A stretch of DNA of 64,000 nt. It comes from Corynespora cassiicola (Eukaryota > Ascomycota > Dothideomycetes > Pleosporales > Corynesporascaceae). Numbering within the stretch: the stretch's first letter is position 1; each line of letters begins with the position of its first letter. The translations under genes and the position numbers were made by a program. This document shows, piece after piece, positions 46,153-56,524 of the stretch. The stretch covers positions 1,798,001-1,862,000 of the forward strand of contig JAEUWY010000002.1 of the NCBI GenBank assembly GCA_022059125.1, given 5' to 3'. The notes beneath the pieces are model-generated. The model worked only from the letters and a program-made list of their open reading frames with translations. It made no database searches and had not been told where the DNA came from.

Positions 46153-47612
46153 TCCGCCGCTGTGCCACTTCTGTAGAGGCGCACATCTCCCGCTCGTCAA
46201 ACCGGGGATCAACAGTCCAATGCCACCGCCTACAAAACGACGGTGGGCGTTCGCCTCGGCTGGCAGCTAAAATGGGGTGCCACGGCCGCCTTGGCTTGAG
46301 CTGAACCCTGGGGCCGTGGGAATCGCTGCGAGCAACGTCGGACGCGCACGCTGGCCCTAACGCCTCTAAGATCAGAGACGGATAGGCAGTGATGGACAGA
46401 GACAAGCATGGACGGGCGTGGATGACCAGGGCGACTCTTCGCAGGACAGCCTCGCCAGGCAGAAGGAACAACAGCCTGGCCATCCCTCGCCTAACGTCGA
46501 TCGGAGACCATGTGGTAATTGAACATGCGTCCTTTTTCTACACCTCACCTCATGCGACGAGAAATGAAGGCAATGCCCCACGGCGCACCGCAGCCCGTAC
46601 GAGGCCTTCTGGCCGGCTTCTAGGTGCCCACGTTGATGAACCGCTAATCGTGTCTTCTTCCCGCTCGGCCACACCTCTAGTATCCTCCTGCCGTCCCACA
46701 CAGGGCTGAGCCAAACAGAAAGAAGGACATATTATCCGAGCAGGCATCTTGTAGGGTCCAGAAACGCCACGAGCCTTGTTTGGGCCATGCCATGGCTGCT
46801 AAGCCAAAAATACTGCACCGGAGCCGGCCACTCAGCGGCCCGGGAGTCCTCTTCTCGCGCCCATCTCAATCAGATGACGAGCTCGCGCCCTCGTCCTTCG
46901 CCAATGGCCGGCAGACCAGCAGTACGAACACCCCGCCCGCTACTGCCGGCCAAGCTCCAGCGACGTTGTGCATGGCTGTAGGGGCGAGGGGACGACGCCT
47001 TCTTCGCGTCTTCCATCTAGCTCTTCTAGCTGAACGTGTTGGAACCCCGACAAATGTGCGCCATCTCACACCAGCACCAAGCAAGCAACAAGCAAGCACC
47101 CAACTTCGCCTCCTCGTTGCGCTTGGAGATGGGGCGCCCCGTGTGCCACCAGGATGGCTGCTTGCGCACACCCACCACACTCATGCCTTGCCCGTCCGGT
47201 CCCACGAGCCACGAGCTGCACGTTCCTTCGGCGGCACCACTTATCTGCCGGGGCCACCCTTTCCCTCCCCCATGGTGACCCATAGGGCCAAGACCCAGGT
47301 ATTGTGTCCTGTCTGATTACTGTGCGTATACATGGGCTGCGACAGAGTCAGCACACCCCTCATCTCTGGGCAGCTACTTTATCGCCCTGGTCCCCAGTAT
47401 ACTCACGGAATATTCTTCCCCCAAACCCGCTTGGAAACGACACACGACCGGTTCATGTCCCTTTCACCGTCCCTTTCGCTGCCGCCCGCACCATTTATAG
47501 TCCTTGGTTGTTCGCTATGATATCAGGGCGCCTTTTTGGAATTGGTCTCCCCGGTGCGTGAACTTGGATCGACTCACTCCAACCTGTCGGGCACCTCGAG
47601 CGGTACCGTGCC

Positions 47613-48960
47613 ATGGTCGCCTTGGAGCCTCTAGATGCCGCATCGGCTTCTCTTCCAAAGGTCCCAGATGACATCCATCCATGGCTGAGAGCCGTCGTCT
47701 CTCTCGCCATCTTGTCCTTCGTCTGTTCCGTCGTCTTGTTGACCATCCTCACCTTCCGGCTCATCCAATGGCATATCAAGTCGAAACGGACCAACCAATT
47801 CGTCATATTAATATTCAACCTCCTGTGGGCCGACATCCAGCAGGCGCTGGCTTTTTTGCTCAACGTCGAATGGCTTCGCATCGATGCCATCGACATCGAG
47901 AACCCGGTATGCTTTGCGCAGGGCTGGCTCGTGTCGACAGGTGACTTGGGAAGCGGTGTATGGTGCTTCGTCATCGGGTTGCACACATTTGCATCCGTGA
48001 TACTCGACTTCCGACTGAAACCTCGCTGCTTCTACCTGGTCATTTTCATATTATGGATCTGGATCTTTGGCGTGTCCGCCATCGGCATAGGCATGCATGG
48101 GACTGACCTCTATGTTCGCTCCGGAGTTTGGGTAAGCAATCACAATGTTACTGGCCGCTGACCACACTAACTTGACATTGACAGTGCTGGATCAATCATG
48201 AGATGGTGGATCTGCGCCTGTGGACCCATTATACTTGGATATTCATCTTGTACGACGATTGCTCCTCCACCACACACGTTACAAGACTGACCGTTACAGC
48301 GAGTTCGGAAACGTTCTCATCTATGCCGTCATCTACATGATGCTCATCCACCGCATCCGCTCTGGATACTACACCCCAGCAGAGGCCAAGCGCGTAAAAG
48401 CCATCTCTAACCTAATGGTCGTATATCCGGTCATCTATGTCATTTGCACCATACCGCTTGCGTCTGCTCGAATGGCCGCCATGTCCGGAAATCCCCCCTC
48501 TCTGAAGCGACTATGCCTAGCAGGTGCCATGATCACCTCCAATGGCTGGCTCGACGTACTCTTGTACACCTTCACCCGGCGCATCATGATCTTCAGCGAC
48601 GAACCCCCCGCCGACAACAACGGCATCGACACCTTCGCCGCCTTTTGGGCCGACCAACCCAAACGATTTGGCGGCGCCTGCACCATCGAAGCCCTCCGTG
48701 CAGACAAGCGCACCCGGCGGGGCCGCGGCCTAGTTTCGCATCCCACGAAGGGTGAGAGCTCCGACGACCTCTGCAACATGAGCAGCAGAGACATCAAGCT
48801 CGTGACCACGACCCACGTCCTTGTCGAACCTGCCCAGCCCGCCGACTACGAAGAGATGGAAGCCGAGGCCCGCAAGATGCGACCCAAGTCCCCCGTCGGC
48901 CGCTGGAGCGAAGATAGCGCCAACCTCAAGGACATGGAACTCGCGCACATCCCTGACTGA
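47613..48960 (+). CDS. Seven-helix G-protein-coupled receptor (cAMP/nutrient receptor-like)
   Basis: Exons 47613-48131, 48185-48249 and 48300-48960 join in frame to 414 residues. Seven hydrophobic helices can be traced: about 27-50, 60-85, 105-130 and 140-165 in exon 1; one spanning the exon 2/3 join, where splicing restores WIFIFEFGNVLIYAVIYMML; one at NLMVVYPVIYVICTIPLA; and one at LAGAMITSNGWLDVLLYTFT. The last helix ends in TRRIMIF, a pattern seen in fungal Git3/cAMP-receptor-like GPCRs. The cytosolic tail (~110 residues) is polar and charged, a likely G-alpha coupling and phosphorylation region. Ligand unknown; carbon source or cAMP-like sensing is inferred from family resemblance. Introns are 53 and 50 bp. 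Confidence 0.88.
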
Positions 48961-49524
48961 AAGAGAAGCGTTTTTTTTTTCTCTCTTGCTTCTCACCATC
49001 AACTCTCCTCTCTGCAGGTCTTTTTTTTTTGACAAAGAGGGCGGAATGAGTTCTTGCTCTCCTCTGTTGTACACACCAGCTCTCATCCGTCTCGGACCAA
49101 TCACGCTCGCATCGCAAGTGCCCGTTTCGTCCGAGTACAGCAAAACTTATACATGTACATGCATGACTGCGGCATCATGTCGGCGAACACCCTAGCAGCC
49201 GTACGATTTTTCTTCCTCTTTCCTTCTTATCCGCTCCTCGGATAATATAGGCTGTACTATACAAAGGTGATCACCGCTACACCTCCTCCATCTACCCTCA
49301 CCCTCACCCACCCCCACCTCACGATTGGACAAGGAAAAAAAAGAGAGAGAGAGACGATTTGCATTATTAAGCGGCGCAAACGGCTGTCTGGGATTTGTTT
49401 CCGTTTCCTTGCTTGCTTTCGCAAATCCATCTACCTTTTGGCCACCAGGCGCGTTTCTCGGTTTTTGACAAAGCATTTACATGGTTAAGGGTTCTGGCTA
49501 GGGGGGAGCCCACCCCCCCCTAAA

Positions 49525-49541
49525 GGCGCGCGCGCGCGCGC
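49525..49541. repeat. GC dinucleotide run
   Basis: Eight alternating GC units, a potential Z-DNA former, just after C-runs. Confidence 0.85.
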
Positions 49542-49711
49542 ATATCGTACGAGGAACGAGCAAGCAGTAAACAACCAGCAAAGAGCGAAACGCGGAACCG
49601 CCGCTGCCGCCGTCCGTCAGTCGGTCGGTCGGTGCATTATCCGCACAACAAGCGCCGGTCGCGAACCATGATACCCACTTTATAGGCCACCCACTCTCGT
49701 AGCAGCATTGA

Positions 49712-49749
49712 CGGTGGTGGTGGTGGTGGTGGTAGTAGTAGTAGTAGGT
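49712..49749. repeat. GGT run passing into AGT run
   Basis: About seven GGT units followed by about five AGT units. Confidence 0.88.
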
Positions 49750-49956
49750 GGTACGATCCCTTTTTGCATTGCGGCCCGCGAGGTCTGGCCGAGCTAGGTT
49801 TCCCGGTCTTGTTTTTCTCGTCCTCGTCTGCCCTTCTCTTTGGTCAATCCGAGGGCCAGGACAGAAAAACACATGGCGTCGGGCTTTTTCGGTGGGAGGG
49901 GGGTCTTCGCGCCGTCGATCACATGCGGGGATTGGCAGACCAGGCATATGGACGGC

Positions 49957-50006
49957 GCAGGGCAGGGCAGGGCAGTGCAGGGCAGTGCAGTGCAGGGCAG
50001 GGCAGG
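49957..50006. repeat. GGCAG/TGCAG pentamer array
   Basis: About ten 5-bp units alternating between GGCAG and TGCAG. Confidence 0.88.
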
Positions 50007-50554
50007 GGCTGCAGACGACCGGCCGGAGAGGTGAGACGCCTGTGGCATGTGTAGTCGAACATATGGCTGTCTCGGTTGTAGTGCCAGAGCCCAAAGCGGA
50101 CAGGAAGGTCTGGGTGAATTCAAACGCGCCGGATGTGCGACTGCGTATCCGGCATCATCCCATCTAAGCATGTTTTCCATGGTCGTGATTTGTAATGTTT
50201 TGCCTTGGCCTGTTGTTGGTCATGTGTGATGGAGGGCCTGTTGGCCCGAGGGCATGGTAAGGCGGCGCTCGCGTATGCGATGTTGGGGATGCAAGGCATG
50301 GGGGATCGGATGTTGGGATTCCATCCTCTCATCGAACAGTCCGATTTGGCGTACTGTTCGCCCTGATACTCTGCTTTATAATCACCTTAACGTTGCGGCG
50401 CCTTATGCCTGCATGCCAGCCGGGGTAGTCTAGGTCTTCAAACATGTCGTCGTGTCATTGCTGTGGAGCAGGTGCTAGTAGATAATATATAAATTTTTAC
50501 AATGTTAAAATAGCTAACGTAGATCCGTGACTGATTAGGAATATGCTGCCAGGC

Positions 50555-51593
50555 TTAGAGCTTCTCTAGTATATGCCCGAAGCCGTGAGCAAAGGATTGC
50601 CAGAATACCGAGCGATCGGTGTGAGGTGAATAGCGAGGCGCATGGAGTTCTATCGATACGCCGTCAATGCTGTCCAGTTCTTCCCAGAATGTCACCCCAC
50701 CGGACCCCAAAAACTCCAGAGCGCCATTCCTGAACGTCGTTAGTGATTCATACTTCGCTGGCGCGCCGCTTTCCCTTGTCTTCGCCACCGACATCCAGTA
50801 CCGTCCCCTCTGATTCTCGGACGTCTTCGGCTCTGCCCGCAATCTTCTCGGCCACCTCCAGGCCACCATCCACACGCTTGACGAGTCCATCCAGCGCTCC
50901 GAATATGTCACCCTGTGTCCTGTCCCGGGCGTCTTTCAGCTTGATCTCGCCGGGCTGGCCCTTTGCCTTGCCCTTCCTCTTTCCTGGTATGTCCACGCCC
51001 TCGATGCGTAGCATGTAGCTACCATCTAGGGAGCCTTCCTCAAAGCTCGGCGCAGTGCGTACACTCGCATCTGTGATTTGCCACTCTGGTGACAGTGATT
51101 GTGCATCCACCACCGTGTGTCCATCCGCCGCGATATCGACTAGGAGATAGTGCTCTTTCACGCCGGGTATAGTCGGTGGGAGCGGAGACTCGGCCTGAGG
51201 CTCTTGCTCCTGCTCTTCGTCGTACTCGTCGACGTTCTGCTCTCGCTCTGGTGCCTCGGGCTGTGGCAGGTATTGTGCGTCGTCTAGGCCTAGGCTCCGC
51301 ATTGCCGCCGCCGTCACGATGACGGGGTCATCGTCGGTGAAGATGTAGTGAACGTAGGGGTGGTAATGCTCGCCGGACGTGGTATCTTCTACGAGGGTGA
51401 AGAAGGGGTTGAAGTTCGGAGGAGGCAGCAGCGTGTGCTCAGAGCCGGGCTCTGGGTAGGGGATCTCGTCGTCTTCATCCTGTCCTTCACCGGTCTGGCC
51501 GTGCTCGGGGTAGTCTTGGGGGGGAGGTGCGTCTTCGAACTGCGGAACGGGAGGCGAGCGCGGCGATTTGGAGGGATGCGGGCTCGAGGACAT
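50555..51593 (-). CDS. Conserved-looking orphan protein, two exons
   Basis: Exons 51593-50754 and 50713-50555 give 332 residues. I do not recognise a family. Residues 1-50 are Pro/acid-rich and disordered; a folded-looking part begins at NFNPFFTLVEDTTSGEHYHP and includes HYLLVDIAADGHTVVDAQSL and a Lys-rich GKRKGKAKGQPGEIKLKDAR stretch. The second exon supplies VTFWEELDSIDGVSIELHAP and ends FWQSFAHGFGHILEKL, an amphipathic C-terminus. Without splicing the frame stops right after KRRASEV. The intron is only 40 bp (GTATGA donor, CTAAC branch, GAG acceptor), near the lower limit for fungi. An earlier CAG acceptor would make it 24 bp and shift the frame, so it was not chosen. No catalytic motif seen. 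Confidence 0.7.
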
Positions 51594-51970
51594 TGTCTAG
51601 AGCGGTGGAGGAGGTTGAGTGGAGGCTGGTAGGGCTGAGCTAGTGGAGCTGGAGCTCCATGGATCAGCGGGAGCTCCGAAATAAGGTTATCGATAAGCAA
51701 TGGTCTGTGCACATATGAGAGGGATTCAGAGTGATATTGGCAGCTGATAATAGTTATATTCCCTGAGTCGTGGCAGACCGTCCGCCTTGATTCTGTGTAG
51801 ATTGATCGAAGTATGGACCTTCTACTGAGAAACATGTCCCGAGTCCTCCAAAAAAAGCCATCATGCCGTTGCCGCCGCGACCTTTTCATCTTTCCCTATC
51901 CCGGCAATGACAAGCTTGTTCCACTCCCAGGAGCAAGTCCTTGGAAGTTGCCTATCGCAATTGAATAACG
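51594..51970. other. Intergenic region
   Basis: 377 bp between same-strand neighbours; expected promoter of the orphan gene and 3' UTR of the RING gene. Nothing else recognised. Confidence 0.45.
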
Positions 51971-53029
51971 TTAGTGAGTTCTACGCCTCTTCCTCGGGGA
52001 TTTTCCCTTGTCCTTGACCAAGTTGTTGGCACGATCATAGTTCATGCGACCCTCTGGTGCCAACTGCTCTCCGTCCACCCAGGAGTTGCTGAATCGCTCC
52101 CCAACCCATTGAACGAGGTAAACGAGTTTCCCCTTTCTCACCTTGTGCCCAAGGATTTTCTTGTATGCCCACTCCCAAGCCCAATCCTCTACCTGAGGAC
52201 CATCCTTCTTGGTCCAAACACCCCATCCGTCCTTCTTCTCCCCGTTAACTTTTTCATAACCCAGTGCCCATTGTCTCAGAAATCCAGCGATCCAAGGCTC
52301 TTTTCCAGCAGGGTAGTCATCTGGATCATGCGTGCGAACTGGGAACAATGAAGGATCCGGGGCTGGGGCACTCAGACGGGCTCCATAGTATGCGCGAGCT
52401 TCGTCTATGTCGATGACGAGGAGAAACGGATCGAGAAGCTCAGCTAGATCGCCTCCACTGTGGAATTGCCACTCAAAACGCTTGAGAGTGCTCTTGATAT
52501 GAGACAGAAAACGGAGCTTGACTTTCATGGGAATGTCGAAGAATTTGTCGTCCATGGCGAATTGATTGAGAGCGTCTTTGATACTAGCCGTCATCTCATT
52601 TGCTCGTACGGTGAGGACAAGCGATCCCGAGTGCGTCTTATTCAAGTGAGCACACAAGTCGCAACTGCCCGGAAGCTTGGGCAGCTGTTTCTTGCACCAC
52701 GGCAGCGGGCAGTCGATGGCAGACGACAGATGTGTTTCGATGCATTCACGGCAGAAGAGGTGGTTGCATCCGATTTTGACGGGAGTGACGCGCTGGCGGC
52801 CAGGAGGAGTATCGAAGAAGCGTTCGAGACACACCGGACACTCTTTGCTTGAGAGAAGCCTGGCTGAACGCACGATCGTCATTGTGTGGGGGCAAGAGTG
52901 ACCGTCGCTCTTGCGACGAGGGATCACCATGGCGAATTCGGGGTTTTTGGCGAGCAGTGGAATCTTCGAATTGGAGAGGTAGTGTTGTAGGTCGAGGGGA
53001 CAAGACGCACCAAAGTAATGAAACGGCAA
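51971..53029 (-). CDS. RING-type protein with C-terminal chromodomain-like module
   Basis: Continuous 352-residue frame; an alternative start is Met34 (52930). The RING-like domain at about 64-112 has Cys64, Cys67, Cys88, His90, Cys93, Cys96, Cys107 and Cys112 (CPVCLERF, then CNHLFCRECIETH, then CPLPWC). The last Cys pair is separated by four residues instead of the usual two, and Cys123/Cys126 (CDLC) lie nearby, so the ligand set is atypical. The C-terminus at about 287-325 reads KKILGHKVRKGKLVYLVQW then NSWVDGEQL, the pattern of a chromodomain (compare YLVKW and TWEP in family members). The tail ends KSPRKRRRTH, a likely nuclear localisation signal. A nuclear ubiquitin ligase recruited to methylated histone is inference. 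Confidence 0.72.
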   Translation of the reverse strand: MPFHYFGASCPLDLQHYLSNSKIPLLAKNPEFAMVIPRRKSDGHSCPHTMTIVRSARLLSSKECPVCLERFFDTPPGRQRVTPVKIGCNHLFCRECIETHLSSAIDCPLPWCKKQLPKLPGSCDLCAHLNKTHSGSLVLTVRANEMTASIKDALNQFAMDDKFFDIPMKVKLRFLSHIKSTLKRFEWQFHSGGDLAELLDPFLLVIDIDEARAYYGARLSAPAPDPSLFPVRTHDPDDYPAGKEPWIAGFLRQWALGYEKVNGEKKDGWGVWTKKDGPQVEDWAWEWAYKKILGHKVRKGKLVYLVQWVGERFSNSWVDGEQLAPEGRMNYDRANNLVKDKGKSPRKRRRTH

Positions 53030-53325
53030 ATGTATGCATCCAAGGCAAACGGTGAATAGGTCCCAGTTGTAGCAATGACTGGTGAGGGTGAGGGTGAAGA
53101 TGAGGGGTGTGGGATTAGGCAGTGGATCTTCAATCAGTCAACGACGGGTAGATGCTGTCCTCATTGGTCGCAGTCTCTCCATTTTGGCAAATTCTCACCA
53201 AGTGCTACGTGTGCGCATGCGTTTAGCCGTGGACATGTGCTTGGGACCCTTGGTGCTCCAGAAAAAGCACTCGTACCAGGCCAAAACACGAAGTGCCAGT
53301 ACCAGCCAAAGGAATATATCTAAAC

Positions 53326-54198
53326 CTATTGGGAGCTCCTCCTTGATGATGTGGTCTCCTCCTCGTACAGTTCCTTGACCTCAAGATTTGGAAAGGCTAG
53401 GCGGATGCTAGAAGCCATATACCGAATCCCCCATTCTTCCGCCGTCCGGTGACCAACGCAAACCACACTCATTCCCATTTCACGCGCAGCCAGAAGACCG
53501 GTTTCGCGTGGTTGACCAGTAAGATAGAGTATTTGCTCGCTGGACGCGTCGTCACCGGATAGCCACCTGTTCTCTTGTGCGACCTCCAAGACACGGTGCA
53601 CGTCCTCGGCATGAAAGGCATTCATAATGGCAACTACCTTGATCTCATCGCCCCGTCCCTCATGAACAAACTCGACATGCCCAAACTCCTGCCTTATGCG
53701 CCGTAGTAAAAGGCTGGTGAGCATGGAAACATTGCCAACAATGCCAATCTTGCGCTCCGCATCGCCCTTGTATCCTTGGATGCATGCACTCTTTGATACA
53801 TCAACTCCAAGTCGGTCTGCAAGCACAGTATTCCACCCGACGGTAAGATGCTCGTCAAAAGACGTATGACTTGAGATGGCGAGGGTCCCGTGTCGGACTC
53901 GTCTCCTCTCCAAGCTAAAAGGGCGATGAAGAAAACATATGGTGCGCGGAGTCCGGTGTTGGTCTGTCAGTGAGGAAGCGTCCGAGTCCGAGTTTGCGCT
54001 CGAGGATGGATGGCCGATCAGATTGTACACTCCAGGCGACGGAGTGACGGTCAAGACAACCCGGTCGACTCCTGCGGTGTCTGGATTGTACCTAGGATTA
54101 CGCGGGACATGATATAGTCGCGATACGTCGTTGAATTTGACGGGGAGAAGGGTGGAGATGTACTCCGTAACTGCGGTGTGTGTCGCTCGTCTCTGCAT
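53326..54198 (-). CDS. NIF3/DUF34-family protein
   Basis: Continuous 290-residue frame. Typical sequence for fungal NIF3-like (DUF34) proteins: VTEYISTLLPVKFNDVSRLY, then VVLTVTPSPGVYNLIGHP, ICFLHRPFSLERRRVRHGTL, SSHTSFDEHLTVGWNTVLAD and, at the end, GQPRETGLLAAREMGMSVVC with a GHRTAEEWGIRY. His and Glu residues in these blocks are the expected metal ligands of the NIF3 fold. Family knowledge: a widespread metal-binding family proposed to act as GTP cyclohydrolase-like or tRNA-linked factors; the function is not settled. Divergent from the alanyl editing gene. Confidence 0.87.
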   Translation of the reverse strand: MQRRATHTAVTEYISTLLPVKFNDVSRLYHVPRNPRYNPDTAGVDRVVLTVTPSPGVYNLIGHPSSSANSDSDASSLTDQHRTPRTICFLHRPFSLERRRVRHGTLAISSHTSFDEHLTVGWNTVLADRLGVDVSKSACIQGYKGDAERKIGIVGNVSMLTSLLLRRIRQEFGHVEFVHEGRGDEIKVVAIMNAFHAEDVHRVLEVAQENRWLSGDDASSEQILYLTGQPRETGLLAAREMGMSVVCVGHRTAEEWGIRYMASSIRLAFPNLEVKELYEEETTSSRRSSQ

Positions 54199-54909
54199 GG
54201 CTGGGAGAATTAATATTGAGGGAAAACGTCGACCGTGACTGCATATATCAGTGAAAACGGCTCAGAATCAAGTACGTCATTGCATCTCTTGGGGCGATCT
54301 GAGAGATCTGAATCATGCTAGCGACACAACTCTCGATCGATACCGAGTCAGTCACCTCAAATGGCCAGTACAAGCGCCTGCAGTCCTGCGAACGTCTACC
54401 AAACATCCGAAGAAGGTTGTGCCGTCCGTCGCATCAGCAGAGGTAGACTAGCTTGCTTTCAGGGAAGCGCATTCAAGCACATTGAGCGGCTGCCAGGGGT
54501 TTCGACCTGCAATTTCTTGCACAGAGAGCATATTCATTTCCATCGAGATGAGAATAGGAACTTGATTGTGAGAGTTGTGCAAAGGTGCCGAGGACTTCTC
54601 CGGCGGGATGTGTGCACTGTCGAGGTGGGACATGAACGCTATTCCCAATCTGGACAAGCGCAGAATATCGCCGTTGCCATCTGCGCCCTTCTGATAACAA
54701 TTTGCACGGAGGGATGCATTGGCAACGCGCGCATGCTTCGAATTTCCATGAGTAAGAAGTCACTAGCAGCAGCAACCAATACTGTCTGGAGTACACTAGC
54801 CAAGGGTCCTGTTTCCGCCGCTTTCTTTGCAGTTCGCTCAACCAGTCATACTCCTTACAAAGTCATCCGTCGCCCCGGTTTCCCATCTCTGCTTCGAACA
54901 GTTCGAAGA
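54199..54909. promoter_or_regulatory. Divergent region, NIF3 / alanyl-tRNA editing gene
   Basis: 711 bp between start codons. The plus-strand frame of the downstream gene stays open back to 54361, but the sequence before about 54733 does not resemble protein. The right 180 bp could encode an N-terminal targeting extension (see findings). Confidence 0.4.
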
Positions 54910-56253
54910 ATGACGGCCACCGCAGGACCTATACCCAGCATCGTGGGTGCCTTGACTTGTCAAAAAGACTCGTATCTTCAATCGTTCGAAACCAAAGTTG
55001 TTTCCTGCACAGAATTCACCCCACCAAAATCCTCGCAGCCAAGTGGCAGGACGAAGACGAAAACGAAAAAGGCGACCGACCCTGAAAAGGCACTTGAAAA
55101 CGGCACTTGTGCATCCTCGAAAACATGGCTGATCGAGCTGGCGGACTCGGTGCTGTTCCCAGAGGGCGGTGGACAGCCGACTGATCACGGCTCAATCACG
55201 CCTTTGGACGCGGAGCCCAGGGAGCCCATACCGATCACCAGCATCCAGCGCCACGGCCTCAAATGCGTGCACTTCTCGCCAGCGCCCCTTGCGCCCGGCA
55301 CAACCGTCCGCCAAGATGTCGACTTCACGCGCCGTTGGGACCACATGCAGCAGCACACAGGCCAGCACTTGCTCTCCGCAATCATGGACTCGATGGACCT
55401 AGAGACACTTGGCTGGAACATGGGCCCGGCGGGAGAGATGAACTACGTCGAGCTCCCACGAAAGCCCACCGATGAGGAAATCCGCTCCATCCAAGAGCGA
55501 TGCAACGAGGCCATCCGGCAGAACCATTCCATCTCGGTGGAAACCCCGGAACAGCCAAAAGCAGACAGTCTACCGGATGACTACGACAAAGAGAAGGGTG
55601 TGGTTCGCTTCATCAAGATCGGAGACCTGGATTTCAACGCTTGCTGCGGGACGCACTTGAAGCAGACATCGCACATTGGTCTCATCTTGCTCCACCACAC
55701 GCAGAATGTAAGGGGCACGAATTGTCGCCTGTTCTTTACTGCTGGTGATCGTGCGATCAACCTCGCGACGGCGTCGATCAACTCGATTCGCTCAATCGCA
55801 GTTTCTCTCTCTTCCAACGCGGCGCCTGCGGACGTCCAGTCCAGCGTGCAAAAGCTGAGCGAGAATCTATCTGACGTGAGGAGGAAAGAGAAGAAACTTC
55901 TCGCCGAACTCGCAAAGTATGAGGGCGACCGGATAAAACATGTGTTGAAGACTGGAAAAACCGCCTGGAGCTATCGCGCTGGGGATGGCTTGGACTTCAT
56001 CAACCTGGTCTCCATCGAGATCAAGGATGCGATAAAAGAGGGTGGGGCAGTCGTCTTGGCCACGGGCGAGGCAAAGACCACGGGGTCAATCGTAATTCTC
56101 GGACAGAAGGACCTGGTCGAATCACTGTCTGCCAAAGTCAAGGAGGTCGTAAGCTCGGTCAAGGGAGGTGGCAAAGGCGAAAAGTGGCAGGGCAAGGTGA
56201 CCGAGTGGCAGAGAGGCGAGGTTGAGGCACTGCAGAAGGCGGTTGAGACATGA
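54910..56253 (+). CDS. Alanyl-tRNA editing protein (AlaX, yeast YNL040W-like)
   Basis: 447 residues from the chosen start. It has the two zinc-binding editing motifs: His149 and His153 in HTGQHLLSA, and Cys245 and His249 in CCGTH, in the order used by AlaX and alanyl-tRNA synthetase editing domains. An N-terminal beta-barrel part includes SVLFPEGGGQPTDHGSI, and a C-terminal helical stretch (VQKLSENLSDVRRKEKKLL) plus a C-Ala-like domain marks the long form. Family knowledge: hydrolyses Ser-tRNA(Ala) and/or Gly-tRNA(Ala) in trans. No synthetase catalytic core is present. In-frame upstream ATGs at 54733 and 54748 would add a basic, mitochondrial-like leader. Confidence 0.9.
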   Translation: MTATAGPIPSIVGALTCQKDSYLQSFETKVVSCTEFTPPKSSQPSGRTKTKTKKATDPEKALENGTCASSKTWLIELADSVLFPEGGGQPTDHGSITPLDAEPREPIPITSIQRHGLKCVHFSPAPLAPGTTVRQDVDFTRRWDHMQQHTGQHLLSAIMDSMDLETLGWNMGPAGEMNYVELPRKPTDEEIRSIQERCNEAIRQNHSISVETPEQPKADSLPDDYDKEKGVVRFIKIGDLDFNACCGTHLKQTSHIGLILLHHTQNVRGTNCRLFFTAGDRAINLATASINSIRSIAVSLSSNAAPADVQSSVQKLSENLSDVRRKEKKLLAELAKYEGDRIKHVLKTGKTAWSYRAGDGLDFINLVSIEIKDAIKEGGAVVLATGEAKTTGSIVILGQKDLVESLSAKVKEVVSSVKGGGKGEKWQGKVTEWQRGEVEALQKAVET

Positions 56254-56524
56254 TGCACCCATGACCAAATGTGTATGGTAGTAGATGTATAGGCTTGTGC
56301 TATGCCACTAGGCATATAGACTAGAAAATTATATTACAATAAGTCAAGCGACCGTTCCCAAGGACTAATATAACCCTGACTTCGGCAAAAAAAAAAATAT
56401 GTCTCACAAACCCCTCAACAAGCAATATGGCGAGAAAGAGGGAAAATATGTACAAATCGAAACTGTGCGCGCTAAATGGAGGACATTCGGTCTCGGTCTT
56501 TTAACAGTGGTCCCGAAGTTTCGT

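Larger units (their letters stand above)
42813..47612. other. 4.8-kb gene-poor region rich in microsatellites
   Basis: Lies between YTA7 and the receptor gene. Open frames up to 200 codons (for example 44934-45536 minus and 46780-47316 plus) are GC-driven and lack domains, signal sequences or convincing splice partners. Several trinucleotide arrays are listed separately. The stretch 44070-44400 is strongly G-rich on the plus strand. It could be a long regulatory region or carry non-coding transcripts. Confidence 0.5.
48961..50554. other. 1.6-kb intergenic region with repeats
   Basis: Convergent region between the receptor and the orphan gene. Holds the receptor 3' UTR, T-runs at 48970 and 49021, and dinucleotide, trinucleotide and pentamer arrays listed below. 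The AT-rich stretch at 50470-50520 could be a 3' end element. No protein recognised. Confidence 0.45.

Noticed and set aside
50730..50753. 24-bp version of the orphan-gene intron
   Set aside because: Too short for a spliceosomal intron and it shifts into a frame that stops soon after; the 40-bp version keeps a long frame.
54361..54732. N-terminal extension of the alanyl editing frame
   Set aside because: Open but with no protein-like conservation or composition; only the part from about 54733 resembles a targeting leader.
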